Of a DNA stretch of 64,000 nt, positions 11,417 through 25,800 are shown piece after piece. The stretch's first letter is position 1. Each line of letters starts with the position of its first letter. The translations under genes and the position numbers were made by a program. A model generated the notes under the pieces. It saw only the letters and a program-made list of their open reading frames with translations, searched no databases and was not told where the DNA came from. This DNA comes from Lates calcarifer (taxonomy: Eukaryota; Chordata; Actinopteri; Centropomidae): the NCBI RefSeq assembly GCF_001640805.2, contig NC_066844.1, positions 3,548,918 through 3,612,917 of the forward strand, read 5' to 3'.

Positions 11417-11866
11417 GATTTTTTTGAGGCGGAAGGTCACCGGCGAGCCTGGACGTATATTAACTGAGGGATCTCAACGGCCACACCTACTCTGTCTGAT
11501 AGACGCGGAGGAGGAGAACCGCAGGACAAACGCATCATGCTCCCCTGTTCTCACTTTAATTTTACACGCAGAAAATTTTACTCTAGCAGATTATTCTAGT
11601 GTTATATCGCTCTCTGTGGATTTAATTGGATATTTCTGACATTTCCACGATTTTTCGTCATTTTGAATTCCTCTTCTGTAAGGACAGTTGAAGGTAAGGC
11701 AGCTGCACTGGGGTGAATTGAGGTTACTTAACGTTTGCTAACTTACATATGTAAGTCACTTCATGGCTGGGTGCTGAATTGTGCTTATGTGTATTTCTGT
11801 GTTGTATTTTGCGTTTTATGTCGTTTAAAGTGGTGAATTAGTGTATTAGATAGAGAGCGGTGGTTT

Positions 11867-11872
11867 CACGTG
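11867..11872 (+). promoter_or_regulatory. CACGTG E-box in mych intron 1
   Basis: An exact E-box about 175 bp into the inferred intron 1, in a CpG-containing segment that may be the downstream edge of the promoter island. Confidence 0.45.
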
Positions 11873-13028
11873 GGGACCCGGTGTTACCCAACCCACGCCG
11901 GTTTTTAAATGACCCTTGCAGCGGGTTAACCCTTGGATACTAATAGGACTTTGAGCTTTCCGTGTGCAGTGACTTAAATTTTTTCACACGGAAACGTGAA
12001 CCATGTAGAGAGATGGCTTGCTACAGGTTGAATCTTTTTTAACAGATATTTTCAAATTGGTACTCAGTTTTGATGCAAATGTTCAACGAAGTCTGGTGCA
12101 AGCGCATGCAGTCAGCGCAACCTAACGGCAGAGAATGAAGCTTCAGCATATCTCCATTCAAAACCTCATTCAGAAATTAGTACATTTTATCTGCTCTAGT
12201 TAGTCTACAGTTTCGCACCAGCTGTGCCGAGTCGCCGGTAGTGTTAGTCAAAGGCGTGCGTTCATGAGCAATAAACAGTCGGTCACTGTTCTGTTGAGTG
12301 GGATAAATGTCATCATAAACACCATTAATCGCTTATTTTTACTGGCTTGTTACGGAGGAGACGTGTCTGTGTTTAAGTTTTGGCTCAGGTTTCCCAGGCT
12401 GCGATGGTAAAGAAAGGCAGCCTTTAAGTCTCAGTCTCTCTGCACCACACACACACACGGCTGCTTTGTTCTCCAACACAGCCTGCTGCACACACACATG
12501 CCATAGGACCCCATAGGAATATTATCGGATTTTTTTCCCCCCCACACCAAATAGACCTACATCCCGAGCCGTTCCAAGCCCATTTATGTTCATTTAATCA
12601 GTTTTGTCGCATTTTGCATTGTAATTTTAAATGTTTATTATATGAGTATATGTTCCTACTGTTTGGTATTATTACACAAATGTTCCTGTGGCTTTTTGAA
12701 CGATAACCACCCAGGCTTTGTGCTGAGCGAAGTAGTTTTTCGATATCCTCCTGAAAGAAGTTGCGAAAGTGTCCAGATTTCCTGCAGTGAGGCTGAAGTG
12801 TTCGGTCATGTTTGTGTGTGTAACAGCAACAGAGGTTGTGTTGAGTAACGAAAAGAGAAAAGGAGGAACAGAAAAGCCATCTACCCTTTCTCTTAAAGTA
12901 TTGTTTTCCGTGTCAGCAGGCAGCCGGGCCCCACTTATGGGTGTTTTCATTTACTTTCTGAAAAGGAAAAATGTAAATTGTGGAAAGAGGTGTAAAGTTT
13001 CTGCCCCTGTCTCTCCCAGCTGTTCCTA

Positions 13029-13273
13029 TGATGTCATGGGCGGGGGTGTTAATCTTTGGGGTGATATAGGAGTCTCCTGGGGCTCAGCGGGGCGGGGCTA
13101 CAGTGATGTAAACACAGTTAAAAGGTGGCACACTGCCGGCTGGGGTCTCAGTCTAGAGAAACTGGTTTACACTTTCACTACTACACGTGTTGCTGCTGCT
13201 GCTGCTGTGCTGATACGGAGCTGCTTTAAACACACTACTGACTGCGCTTCTCTGGATCTAAACTTTATAAAAG
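13029..13273 (+). promoter_or_regulatory. Internal mych promoter candidate just upstream of coding exon
   Basis: Packed into 245 bp are a CRE/AP-1-like TGATGTCA (about 13029), GGGCGGGGG (about 13038), a strong GC box GGGGCGGGGC (13089-13098), a TATA-like TTAAAAGG (13118-13125), an E-box CACGTG (13184-13189), a CTG/TGC repeat (13190-13208) and a perfect TATA box TATAAAAG (13266-13273). Initiation from the last would lie near 13297 and give a 5' UTR of about 50 nt with no intron 1. Human MYC has a minor P3 promoter in the same relative place. The motifs are seen; promoter use is inferred. Confidence 0.55.
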
Positions 13274-13346
13274 CTCTACTACCTCTCTGATTTTAATTTT
13301 TTTGTCCTGGTTTTTATTGTTGCTCTCCCAGATTCTACAATCAAAA

Positions 13347-15497
<2,151 letters not shown>

Positions 15498-17818
15498 TGG
15501 ACCAGGGGCAAACCATGGGCTGCATTTTTATCTGTTTAGAGACATTGTGCGTGTGTGTGAGGGGTTCGGGGGTAGACAAGGGAAGAGACTTTGTACAAAG
15601 AGAGGCCTGGGCGGGGATAAAGGATGGCGTGTCATGCTGAAAAGAGCGCACAAAGTTTGACATTTCAAATACTTTATGGCAACAATGGGTCTGGACTGTG
15701 TAGACTCACACACGCACACTGTTGCCCCGGACAAACACAACACACTCATTGCCTCAGAGCGGATCATTCTCATGCCTTGACTGCTGACTGTTGTAGAGCG
15801 TAGGATGTTTTTTAAAGTTGAAACGAGGACAGAGCAAGCAGATATTTAATTTTTTTTAGTTTGGCTGAATGCACACTGAAAGACAAAATCTTTTGTAATT
15901 GTTTGTTTTCCCTTGTGTCATCCCATTTGAGAACTGGGGTGACACAAGGCAGAAATGCCTGTTGGGTCAAATAACTAGAAGCCACAGCAGCTTAGTAGTT
16001 GAATGAAACTTGAATATTGTGTTTTCAGGATGTCTTATAGCCATACTAACCAGTGATCCCTCCACTCTGATAGGTGTGTGTTTGTGGCTTTGCAGTTATT
16101 TGGTCAACAGCACCGGTTCCAGCTAAATTCCAACTCTGATGCTAATTCAGTTTTTGATCAGGAAAAGGTTCTTCAGTGTGCATTCAGCCCTGTCTGGCCT
16201 CAGGCGGACCCTTGGGCCCAACACCACTCTGTTATCAGGTTCATGTGTAGATGACAATACTGTATTGACCAGGTTTGATACTGTACACATAACAATGCTT
16301 GGCAACAGTTCAGTTCATTAACAATTCACTCACCCCAGAGTGTGTGTGTTTTTAGAGTTGAGAAAGTGGAAATGACTTTGTGTATCTAAATGTTTGTCAT
16401 TAATTAATTGATCAAATTCAGAAGTAGCCATATTAAACAGCATTCAGGTTTTGAGGTGACTGAACTGGAAAATGAACTGAACTGCGAGCCGAGCTGTTGT
16501 AGCAGATTAGCCAAAGTCAGGACAGAAAACCTCTGGATAACATTTTATTCTTGCATTGTCCTGGCATATTATCAGATTATTTAAAGGTTCTGGTTGGAGG
16601 AAGCTGCAATTGCAGCGATACTGTGACATTTAGTTCTGTAAAGCAGCCATTTTGACAAGTGGAAATTACGAAAAATGCTCAAGTTTTATTATGAGACGAC
16701 CATTATAGTGGAAATTGTGTAAAATGTCTTTCTGATTGATTAGTCAGTGACCCTCGTGGATCAAATCTTCTTGGAAACTAGATTGTCTCTCTACACCTGA
16801 TGTGTAAAATGAATCAATGTCCGTTGTCAGATGAGATTTGAACCGTGTACTTGTTAGATTAATGAGGGCCACTGACTTTGACCAACATTCCCCCATTTTA
16901 AAAGTCAGACAGCCTTCACCAGCAGCATTTTGTGCCCAGTTAATATGGACACAAAAAGCTGCTGAAGAGAGCTTTGACACCAAGTAATAATTTAGGGAGT
17001 TAAAAAGTTAAAACTGAGGCTGTACGTGTTCACCAGGAGCCTGTTGTATCCGTTTAATATCAGGTGTTTTGTTGAACTTGTACTTTGGGCTGGGTCTGAA
17101 GTTTGAAACGTTAATATTGGGGTTGAATATTTAATGGAATGCCATTTTATTCTAAATATTGTTAACCATTATTGTCAATGTGATCCATTAATGTGCTGTT
17201 TTAAAATAAGATGCACAAATGGCACAATATTTGCTTATTTGTGTCAAATGTCTTAAAATGCATCCTATTTTTATGAATAGAGCTCCTCCTCCCTCAGTCT
17301 GAGTGTACTTGAACAGACCCTGGTTGGTATAATTTTGGTGGTTTAACGGTAAAAACCTGTTCTGTCTTGAAATGCATTCTGTTCAGGACTCCTTGTCTCC
17401 CTTGTTTGATTATGTCGCTGTCTGGTTAAAACCTCATCTTCTTCCAACATCTAACATACTTTTTTAAGGCAGCTTCAGCTTCTCTGCTTTTCTGTCAAAT
17501 GTCTCCGCTTTTTCAAATTGTTCCTTTGCGACAGAGAACTGCCTTCTGAAGATGCAATGAGGTTTTAACAAGACAGCAGTGATGATTTTTTTTCTCAGCA
17601 TCATAAAACCTACCTCCACCTGGCTGCAGTCTGGTCCGTAATGTCTTGTTTTTTAGGTTTGAATATTGTACATATGTTTCTTTTCATATGTAAATATTTT
17701 TGTTATTGTATCATAAATTATTTTTGTCTTTTCTTTGTTTATTTTGAATTTAAGGATTTAACGAAACAGCACTTTTTTTTTTAAATATTGATGTAATTAA
17801 AGAAATGAATGAGAGTTC
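15498..17818 (+). other. mych: mych 3' UTR
   Basis: About 2.3 kb runs from the stop codon (TAA, 15495-15497) to the predicted cleavage region. It becomes AT-rich distally and carries ATTTA pentamers (for example 15844-15848, and others near 16578, 17128 and 17749) of the sort that destabilise myc mRNAs. Two Pumilio-type UGUANAUA sites lie at 17667-17674 and 17689-17696. A let-7 seed complement CTACCTC is at 17610-17616 and a miR-17-family seed complement GCACTTT at 17769-17775. No AATAAA was seen inside it. The extent is inferred from the poly(A) signal. Confidence 0.75.
17667..17696 (+). promoter_or_regulatory. Paired Pumilio-type sites in mych 3' UTR
   Basis: TGTACATA (17667-17674) and TGTAAATA (17689-17696) both match the Pumilio/PUF consensus UGUANAUA and are 14 nt apart. 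They lie about 100 nt before the poly(A) signal, a usual place for regulatory sites. Pumilio proteins recruit deadenylases to repress mRNAs. The matches are exact; binding is inferred. Confidence 0.5.
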
Positions 17819-17833
17819 AACATCTGTGTGGTT
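17796..17833 (+). terminator. mych: mych poly(A) signal ATTAAA and GT-rich downstream element
   Basis: ATTAAA (17796-17801) is followed about 25 nt later by a GT-rich stretch, TCTGTGTGGTTT (about 17822-17833). This is the usual vertebrate arrangement of cleavage and polyadenylation signal plus downstream element. Cleavage is expected near 17812-17820. The (CA)n tract that starts soon after, near 17845, is outside the transcript. Confidence 0.7.
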
Positions 17834-20640
17834 TATTACATGTGCACACACACATACAAACACACAACCACTGATTGTACAGTGTGATACACAGAACAAC
17901 AAACCTATACATTTTGATCTTGTGCAATACAACTTCAGGAAATTATAAAACAACAGAACAATAATGTGACATGCTGATGACTAAATGTGAACAAACAATA
18001 TTTAAATCAAAGGCCTGAACTGAGAATATGAACCTTCAGTGTTTTGTAGGGTTCTAAGGATTTGGTGAGCTGGTTAAAATGTGATCCGCGAAGTTCTGTT
18101 TGAGTAGCAGATCCACAAGTTTGGAGGCTTATCAGCAGAACTGACAATAAGGAGGCTACAGAGATCACATAGGCTCACGTCTCCATACCCAAAGAGTTTT
18201 GTCCAAGCTTAATGAAGAACACTGGTTTTCACAGTGCTAAATCGTAACATGAGTCAATTTATCAGCTCTGACTGATGTGCAAAATCGTTGCGCTTCCTAC
18301 TGACCAGCTCTATAAAGTTTGTCTAATTAGACTTCTTCTCAGGGCTGTACAGGGAGGGTACAGACTGTGCTTGATTCATGCTGCAGCCCAAACTACTGGG
18401 ACAGAGCTTGAAAATGTTCAACCTCGTACTTGAAGCAGGAGCAGCTCTCAAAGTTGAGTTGGAGCTCCAACGTGGGAAACTGAATTTTACCCAGAAGCAG
18501 ATGCTCTAACACTTAATATAGCAGCACCTACAGAAGTTGACATGGAGATGTCAAGTCAAGTCGCTGGCAGCCATGTTGATTGTTTGAATGCTGTGAATCG
18601 TGGGAGTTTTCAAGCTTGGAAGTCTGAATGTTTAACTTGGATATTTCCAATCTGTGCAACGCAACATGTTCTGCATTCTCCTGTTCCACCTATTAAGCTG
18701 AACAAACTCCAGCTGTTTGGTTTATGGAGATACTGCAGGTAACCTCCCCACATGGTTGCACCCAACTCCAATCTGAGCAGTGGGCTAATCAGCCAGAATA
18801 ACTGAAAACATCTGTGTGGGTCTACAGGGGCCTTAGTGCAACAATTTCTCAAGTCATACTGGTAATGGTGCAGGACATAGAACACTTTTGGAAGACAAAA
18901 TTTACACGAAATAGCACAGGTAGGGTTGAAAGTTTCAATTGCGTGAGCTACCATCAACAACACCACCAACAGCATACAGGTAAACTTTATTGTTTTTAGC
19001 TTCTGTCACTCACGACAACCAGGCAGTTTACCACGGTCTCTGTTGCTCTGATATTTTGTTGTGTCATTATATAAACGAGGATATGAAAAATCAATATATC
19101 CTTATGATATCCTGAATGAGAAGTTAGTCCCGCCCTGTCTCTCAGACTGGCTGCACTTTGGAGAGCCTTGAGATTTTGCAATTCACAATTGGAAGCCCCA
19201 TTAGTGACTGAAATACGTAAATGAGGCGCAGATTTCAGTGCAGATTTCACACACCTGTCACCCTTGGCGGCCCCTCCCAGGTGTAGAGATATGCGAATGT
19301 TTTCTCAGAGCAAAGTATGAGGCTGCAGGAGGAAGGTGCATTGTGCAACCTGAGCTCAGTCCATGTGTCCCAGTGTGCATGTGAAGCAGGTGGACATGTG
19401 CCTGTGTGTGTGTGATACTCCAGTGTTTCTTTATCTCGCTCCTGTGCAGCGTAGGTTTTTACAGGTCACTCCTGGAAACTTTTAGCTTCACCAGTTCAGC
19501 AGCTAAAACTTCACTCTTCAGTTTTTTCTCCTACTTGGTCTAATTGTCAAATACTTATGTCTCAGGGCAACAAAACACTATAGATGATTCCTGACTTCAA
19601 CAGTAATCTACAGTGTAGTAGTGATAATACATTCCTTTGCATTTACAAGGTAAACTGAAAAGGAGAATACTGATTGGCTGGTTGGGTTTTGTCAGGAGGC
19701 AGTTTCTCATGGTTGAAATAAGTACTTCCACACATTTAGGGCACAGAGATAAAGAACCTTTATATGTGTTGGCCTGTTCCCAAACCGGTGTGTTAAGAGC
19801 CAACACAGCTTCCTCCAAAATGTAAAATCTGTTGTAGCTTCTCATTCACAATGTTGAATCACTTTGTGTTGGTTTTGTGTGTGAGTTTGAGTGGTTTAAA
19901 GCAGAAAGAGTGTGAACTGGATAGTTCTTGGAAAACAATAAAGAGAATGTGGATGGAGTTTAGGATTGGTTTAAGGTTTGAAAAAGAATGAAATCAGTGA
20001 GTAAATATTGTATTGAGTAAGGCTGGCTATAGGGTGAGTATGCAGCTATGTAGGTCAAGGTGAGTGGATGTGTGACTGCCAGGTGTGTCAGATAACCGCT
20101 AACAGATCGGTCCAGATGCCATAAAAGCCTTTTCATCAGCGAGCGACAGATTAGGTTTGTTGTTTTATGAAAGAGCGCAGGGAGAGGCCTGATAATAACT
20201 GTGCTAAATACACACAAACACACACACATTATCTCTGTCTCTTTTTCTGCTCGCTCTGTTAAGAACATGTAAGTGAAATCAGGTGGGAGGGTGGAGCTTT
20301 GCTAAACCCTGGCACCAGTTGAGACGTTCACCTGTGTTTACTTGTTTAATTTACAGGCTTTATCTCCTATTATCATGTTATTTCTTTCCACGCTGTACTT
20401 GTAAGACTGAATCATACAGGTTTATATCATAGGCAGGGCTTAGAAATGTTTCCTGGTCCTATCAGTGGCCAGCTGCTGAGGATAATTACTGAGCCCTTTT
20501 AAAAACAATTTGTTACCTGTAGCTAGAAGTGTCTTTATTCTTTTTGTCTTTCTGCCATTTTTCTCCTAAGGTCACAGGGCAGAGAATTTGATTTAGTTAA
20601 ATTCTGGGTGGAGTGTCAGACCAACTGTAACCGACCAAGC
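17819..20640. other. Intergenic downstream of mych
   Basis: A short (CA)n near 17845-17870 and TG patches near 19404. From 18.4 to 19.25 kb the sequence is complex and free of simple repeats, but no frame resembles a known protein. It could hold conserved non-coding elements, which a single sequence cannot show. Confidence 0.5.
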
Positions 20641-20641
20641 C

Positions 20642-20644
<3 letters not shown>

Positions 20645-20679
<35 letters not shown>

Positions 20680-20890
20680 AGTAGCTGACTGTGTTTGCTC
20701 CTTGTGTGGTTCAGTGACCCAAATATTCTGACTCATTCATTCTGATCCGCCACATCACGACGAGAGAGAGTCAGAGAGAGGGAGAGAGGGAGAGAGAAGG
20801 AGATGGGAGATGGAAAATGATGTAAGAGAGGTGAAGCAAATGAGAAAAATGCAAAGAACTGAGAAAATGAAGAGACAGACAGAAAAATGA
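20645..20890. repeat. (GT)n microsatellite and GA-rich purine tract
   Basis: (GT)n at 20645-20677, then about 130 bp of purine-rich sequence from 20757 (GAGAGAGGGAGAGA-type). Confidence 0.85.
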
Positions 20891-22830
20891 GGCACGAGGC
20901 TGAATTTTTCCCTGCTTTATTTTCCAGCAGTGCAGGAAATAATGAGACACAGTTCAATCCAAACCACACTCTAGAAGTACAGAAGCTGAGCCACCCCACA
21001 ACACACACGAGTCATGATTGTGCTACACACTAGTAGTGAAATTTAGTCTACCCCCATCATACTGTCTGTGATCCTGTTTGTACCTGTAATCTGTTTATCT
21101 GTATTAATGGGCTGCTAAAGCACCACTCCAGTGAGATAATTCTCCCCATTGTTAGGCTGTAGTCATTTGCCACCAGTTTGTCGTCATTTTTTTCCAGTGA
21201 GGGATACTGACAGAAATTCCCAACTCACCTGAACCTAAATCACAGAAAAAGAGACCTTCAGAGTCCAGACCAGTCACGCTAACTAATAGTTTTATTGTGA
21301 TGAGGTTTCAGCTCTTTCTCTGAATCTTTTCTGAGCATAATTAAATGTCTCAAACTTAGTGTGAAAATTTGATGTGTGATAAAACCAGTTTGTCTGTCAG
21401 ACAGTCAGTGTGTAGCAGCTGTCGTCAGGCATCATCTTCATCTTTGTGTTTCACGCTGAGATGTTAAATCCACATTTAGCCTGGATGTGACTCAACAGCC
21501 AGTAAGTCCACAGTCTTTCTAGGTTGTTCCAAGGCTGACGCAGCTGCCCTACATTCCCCTCATCTGTAACCCATTACCCAGAACCCTTTGCTCTGGTGCC
21601 TGGCCAGGAGCTCTCCCTAAGGGCCGCCGGCCAGCTCTGAGGATGCGTTTCCTGTCTGCACGTCACTGGCTCTCAGAGTTATGTTAAAATAATAAGGCTA
21701 TTATATCAGAGCTCTGTCACAAGCACGAGATCCTGAGCTGGGTTGGCTGGCACACTGTGTGAGTGTGTGTGTGTGCGTAGCCAGCGGGGATACCAGGAAA
21801 GCGTGAATGTGTGTCTTTTTGCTTATCTACGTGAATGGGTGTGTGTTTGTCTTTGTCTCTGTTTGTGTAGTTGTTCTTGTTAAATGAGTTTCACGCAGAG
21901 AAAATTAATGCAATTTGCTGCAAGCCTGAGGTAAAATAGCTTCACAAAGAAACTAAACACCAGGAGCCAAATGTACTGAGAGTTTCTACACAGAAGCTGT
22001 TGTAAAAAGTAAACATGCTGTAAGTGCAGTGTGAAATTTTACACAAAATATGATGATACTCCATCTGCACAACAGCCAAATAAACACAAACCCTGGAAAA
22101 TGAAATGTGATTATTTAAAAAAAAGTTCACCAACTGCATTCAAATGATTTATTTTAGACTAATATTTGAGAAATATTAATTTCACTTTATCATCATTGCA
22201 TGGGTTACTTTTAGCCTTACTATACAGAATTTTTTAACACTTCACAGGTTACAATTCTGCCAGCTTCCTTTATACCATCCCCACGAGTGATCAGTAACTG
22301 AACTGACAGGAAGTTTGAGGTCCTGTCTCATTAGTGTCTGATTGATCACTTCAGATTTACAATGGGACAGTTTTTAGAGCAATTTCCTGTATGTTAACAC
22401 CTGCAGGCTACAGTTTCTTTTCACTGACATTTGAGTGTGAAAACAAGTGATTAAAACTCACAGATATATACAGTGATAACCTGTTTCTTTATCTTAAAAT
22501 GTACTCTACATAACCTAAACAGAACCTTAGTTCTGGATGATTCTACAAACCCTTAGATTAATGGGTGGGGTGTTATGAATGAGGTCCACATTGTTTTGGC
22601 CATGTAGCATCATTTCAGTGTCCATTTACAGACCAGACAGGTTCGAGTCTAACTGAGTGCTTCTGAACTTCACCTCCTGCTACTCTATATCAACAAATAT
22701 CCCCAACTACATAACAACCTGATTTAGTTTATATTTTCAGTTTAACTTCTCTCTCCCTGTTTTAAATTACTTTCCCTCCATCCCCCCTACATGGAAGCAC
22801 AGGAAAACAGGAAACAGGAAAACACCCTAT

Positions 22831-22833
<3 letters not shown>
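20891..22833. other. Non-coding, nothing recognised
   Basis: Short TG patches near 21759-21774 and 21840. No supportable gene. Confidence 0.5.

Positions 22834-22890
<57 letters not shown>
22834..22890. repeat. (CA)n(TA)n compound microsatellite
   Basis: (AC)n to 22862 continuing into (AT)n to about 22890. Confidence 0.95.
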
Positions 22891-22893
<3 letters not shown>

Positions 22894-25800
22894 CCATGTG
22901 TCCTTCGCTGCTCCTCTACTATCTTTACTGATTTGATGTCAAGGTGTCAGTGACATTCAGCAAATGGTTCAGGAGAATCATCGTATAGTGGGTGTTTGAC
23001 CTCAACAAGCATCTTAGAGCCCTCACCTTCCACAAAGTGTTATTAGTTTATGTTAGTCGTATGTTGTTCATGTAAACGGTGCTGAGACGTGGCACCTGCT
23101 GCAGGTTTTCACCTGATAGTTTAGACGCTTGTTTACGTCGTCTGTTTGCTCTCATTGCAGTCACAACACCTCCTCCCCCCTCCTCACCTTCTGCCTCACT
23201 GACCCTCTCCAATCCATCAAATGTGTGAAAGTGTTCTCATCCACACATTATTAGCATGCTAAAGGAAGCAGCCAACTGTCTGCCTCACACATTAGCTGTG
23301 AGGTGCAGGAGACTCCATGGAGTCTGCATCCAGACCTGACTTGTGTTTCCATGCAGGCAGCAACAACCAGATGAGGTTACTGCAGCTATTCCAACTGTCA
23401 TGTAAACAACTTTGAAGTTGAAATCAGAGTGAGCATAGCACCAGGCACACTGAAGTGCTGATTACACTGAAATACTGCAGATACACAAGTAAAGATGTTG
23501 CATAATAATATATATAAAAAAAACTTTATTTATACTGTTTTTAAAAGCCAAAATACCTTGTGCTTCAAACAAAACAGCAGATTAAAATCAACATGTTAAA
23601 AAAATCAAATCTAAAATCTTATGAGATGGGGGGTTAAGGCGATAGGTGTGATCTAATACACACCTGGTAGACTGGTGGATGGAAAATAAAATCAGGTGTG
23701 ATGTGGTGTGGACTTTTGACTCAAGTGACACTGATTTATTCTGTGCAGCTCCCCCTGAACACACAAAAAAACGTCATATAACTTTTTTCAGCTGTATACT
23801 GGTACTTCCCAAACCTCAAATCCGCCCTTACCTAAATGAGACATGATGTTCTCTGTGATAGATCACTGCACTTGAGCAAGTTTCACGTCCTTACCGATGT
23901 TGATTTTCATATGGTTCTGAAATGAATGGAAACCAATGTACAAACCCAAAAGATTGTGAAATCACTTTATGAGATTAAAAACCTGGGATGTTTCACAATG
24001 CTTGACATGGATCATTTGGTCTCATTCAGGGGGAGACTGTCCTCATTATCATGTGTTGTCAGCATGGACATTGGTAGTGGACAGTTGAGGGATTTCACAA
24101 CAAACAGTGTCTCGTTAATGTTATTTTGTCATTTCATTTACATGGTACAATGTGACACAGTCGTTCCAGGGTTTGAGCTGACATTTAAAGTATACACACT
24201 CAAGTATATGACATCAGGTTGCTGCTGACCATGCACTTTGATCAGGCTGATATCTTTATCTGCTACTTCACAGAATCGGGGTTTCTGAGTTCATGCAAAT
24301 GAAAGCGATGAGGGGAGGTCCCACTTGACATGACACTTAAAGTGGAAAAACAAATGCAGAGTCTTGAAAATTCCCCCATGACATCTGACTTGTTTCCTCT
24401 GTGGTTTAAATGTGTGTGAGAGAAAGAAAAATAAAGACGTGGTAAAGGTAAAGACAAAAACCTGGTTTCGAGGCTAGACTTCAGGTGTAGGTTGGTGGAT
24501 TTAGTCATCTGCTGGACTTTCTCAACATAATTATAATTAAGTGTGCGGTCACTCCAGCACCTTTAAGTTTGGTTCAGTTGAACTTTGCCTTTTAGTTCTG
24601 GTCAGTTTTATGTTCACACTGGCTTTATACAAATAAACTGAGCTGTATACATGAGGTAATACTGACTGACTAATGTCGTCCTGCGTTATCAGGCCATAAG
24701 GAGATCACAGCATGGCCACTGCCAGCAAGTTACACTGCACTCTCCTGAACCTGGTGTGTTTATTTACCTTCTCTGGTGAATTGCTCAAGTGTGTAAAGTG
24801 TTCACAAAAAAATAACTATTCAAGTGCATTATTTTTTCATGGTCAGCACCTGAATCCTTGGGCTGCCATGGTGTCCAAATTATGGGCATTATTAGCTGAG
24901 ACCTCACGTCATGGATTGATTTGGAGGGATAGTTACTGAGCGGTCACTACATTTCATTCACATTGTAAAGAGGAGATGCTGCTGGAAAAGACAAAGTTTG
25001 TACAACATGTTGTGCTGCCATGTCTACATCAAAAATCTGCCTGTTTCTTCCGGCCACACTGCGCAACAGCAGACAAGGGGAATGAAACCTGGCTGTGTGC
25101 TATTATATAATGCTAACATCAGTGGTTACAAATGCTGCCATGCTGACACCAACCTGTGAGACCACGCCTGAGATGAAAAACAAGAGCGAGTCGATCCTTA
25201 AGGGGGGGAATCCCTGCAAAAGCACAAAGCATAAGTTTGACTCATCCACATGAATCATCACAGCAGGACAGGTGAAAGTAAAGAGGAGAGGTTCATTTGT
25301 GCCTTAGACAGTTTCAGGTGGCTGTATTGGAAAATTTCACTACCTAAATGGGCATTAAACGCTTCTGGTTGAATCATCAGAGGGTACAGTAGATAATGAG
25401 TGTTTCAGTGTAGCTCATTACAAGGTGAAATTAGAAGCGGGTGGATGAAGCTGTGGATAAATTCAGGAAGCAGTTTTGAGCAGCAAACGCATGAATCTGC
25501 CACTGAAATTAGTCCTCAACAAGTCCTGTCAAGTATTGAGAGATGAACACTTAACTGTTAAAAGTAAACTTTCCAGTATGGAGGTGATGCAACAACCACA
25601 TTCTCCTTCACGTGCTGCTGTTTGGTTTCGACCTGTGTTTACTCTGCACACAGCCAGCATCAGCTGACAAACACTGAAAACAGAGGAAATATGCAGGCTG
25701 AATATTCCTGCAACGTGAACGACTGAAGCCGACTCTCAATGTGCAGAAAATAGGACAACTCCTCTGGCAAGTAGCTGGAGGTCCACATCACATCTGATTA

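Larger units (their letters stand above)
11110..11693 (+). other. mych: mych non-coding exon 1 (5' UTR), start approximate
   Basis: This CpG-rich stretch (about 25 CpG in 240 bp around 11221-11460) ends at a good splice donor, AAG then GTAAGG at 11694. Vertebrate myc genes have a long non-coding first exon in a CpG island, so I infer that this is exon 1. It holds an E-box (11179-11184), an E2F-like TTTGGCGC (11409-11416) and a perfect 12-bp inverted repeat (11338-11349 with 11372-11383). No clear TATA fixes the 5' end; the start given is a guess, and the transcript could begin as far up as about 10.58 kb, after TATATAA at 10552. The long open frame here has no ATG and is not taken as coding. 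Confidence 0.6.
11694..13331 (+). other. mych: mych intron 1, inferred
   Basis: The donor GTAAGG is at 11694. The acceptor lies after the pyrimidine-rich run ending CTCTCCCAG at 13331. The intron is about 1.6 kb and carries an E-box at 11867-11872 and an octamer ATGCAAAT at 12073-12080. Its last 300 bp look like a second promoter, annotated separately. The acceptor is well supported by its position 15 nt before the ATG; the pairing with the 11694 donor is inferred. Confidence 0.6.

Noticed and set aside
11121..11639. 172-codon open frame across mych exon 1
   Set aside because: It opens at GTG and has no ATG; its length fits a CpG-rich, stop-poor region. Human MYC exon 1 also has a long frame, but nothing here shows translation.
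12073..12080. Octamer ATGCAAAT in mych intron 1 as a Pou5/Sox site
   Set aside because: The octamer is exact but the adjoining Sox half-site is not, and the same octamer occurs elsewhere in the window (about 24294).
13302..13346. N-terminal extension of the mych frame upstream of ATG 13347
   Set aside because: It starts at TTG, lies in the pyrimidine tract of the acceptor, and would be removed by splicing.
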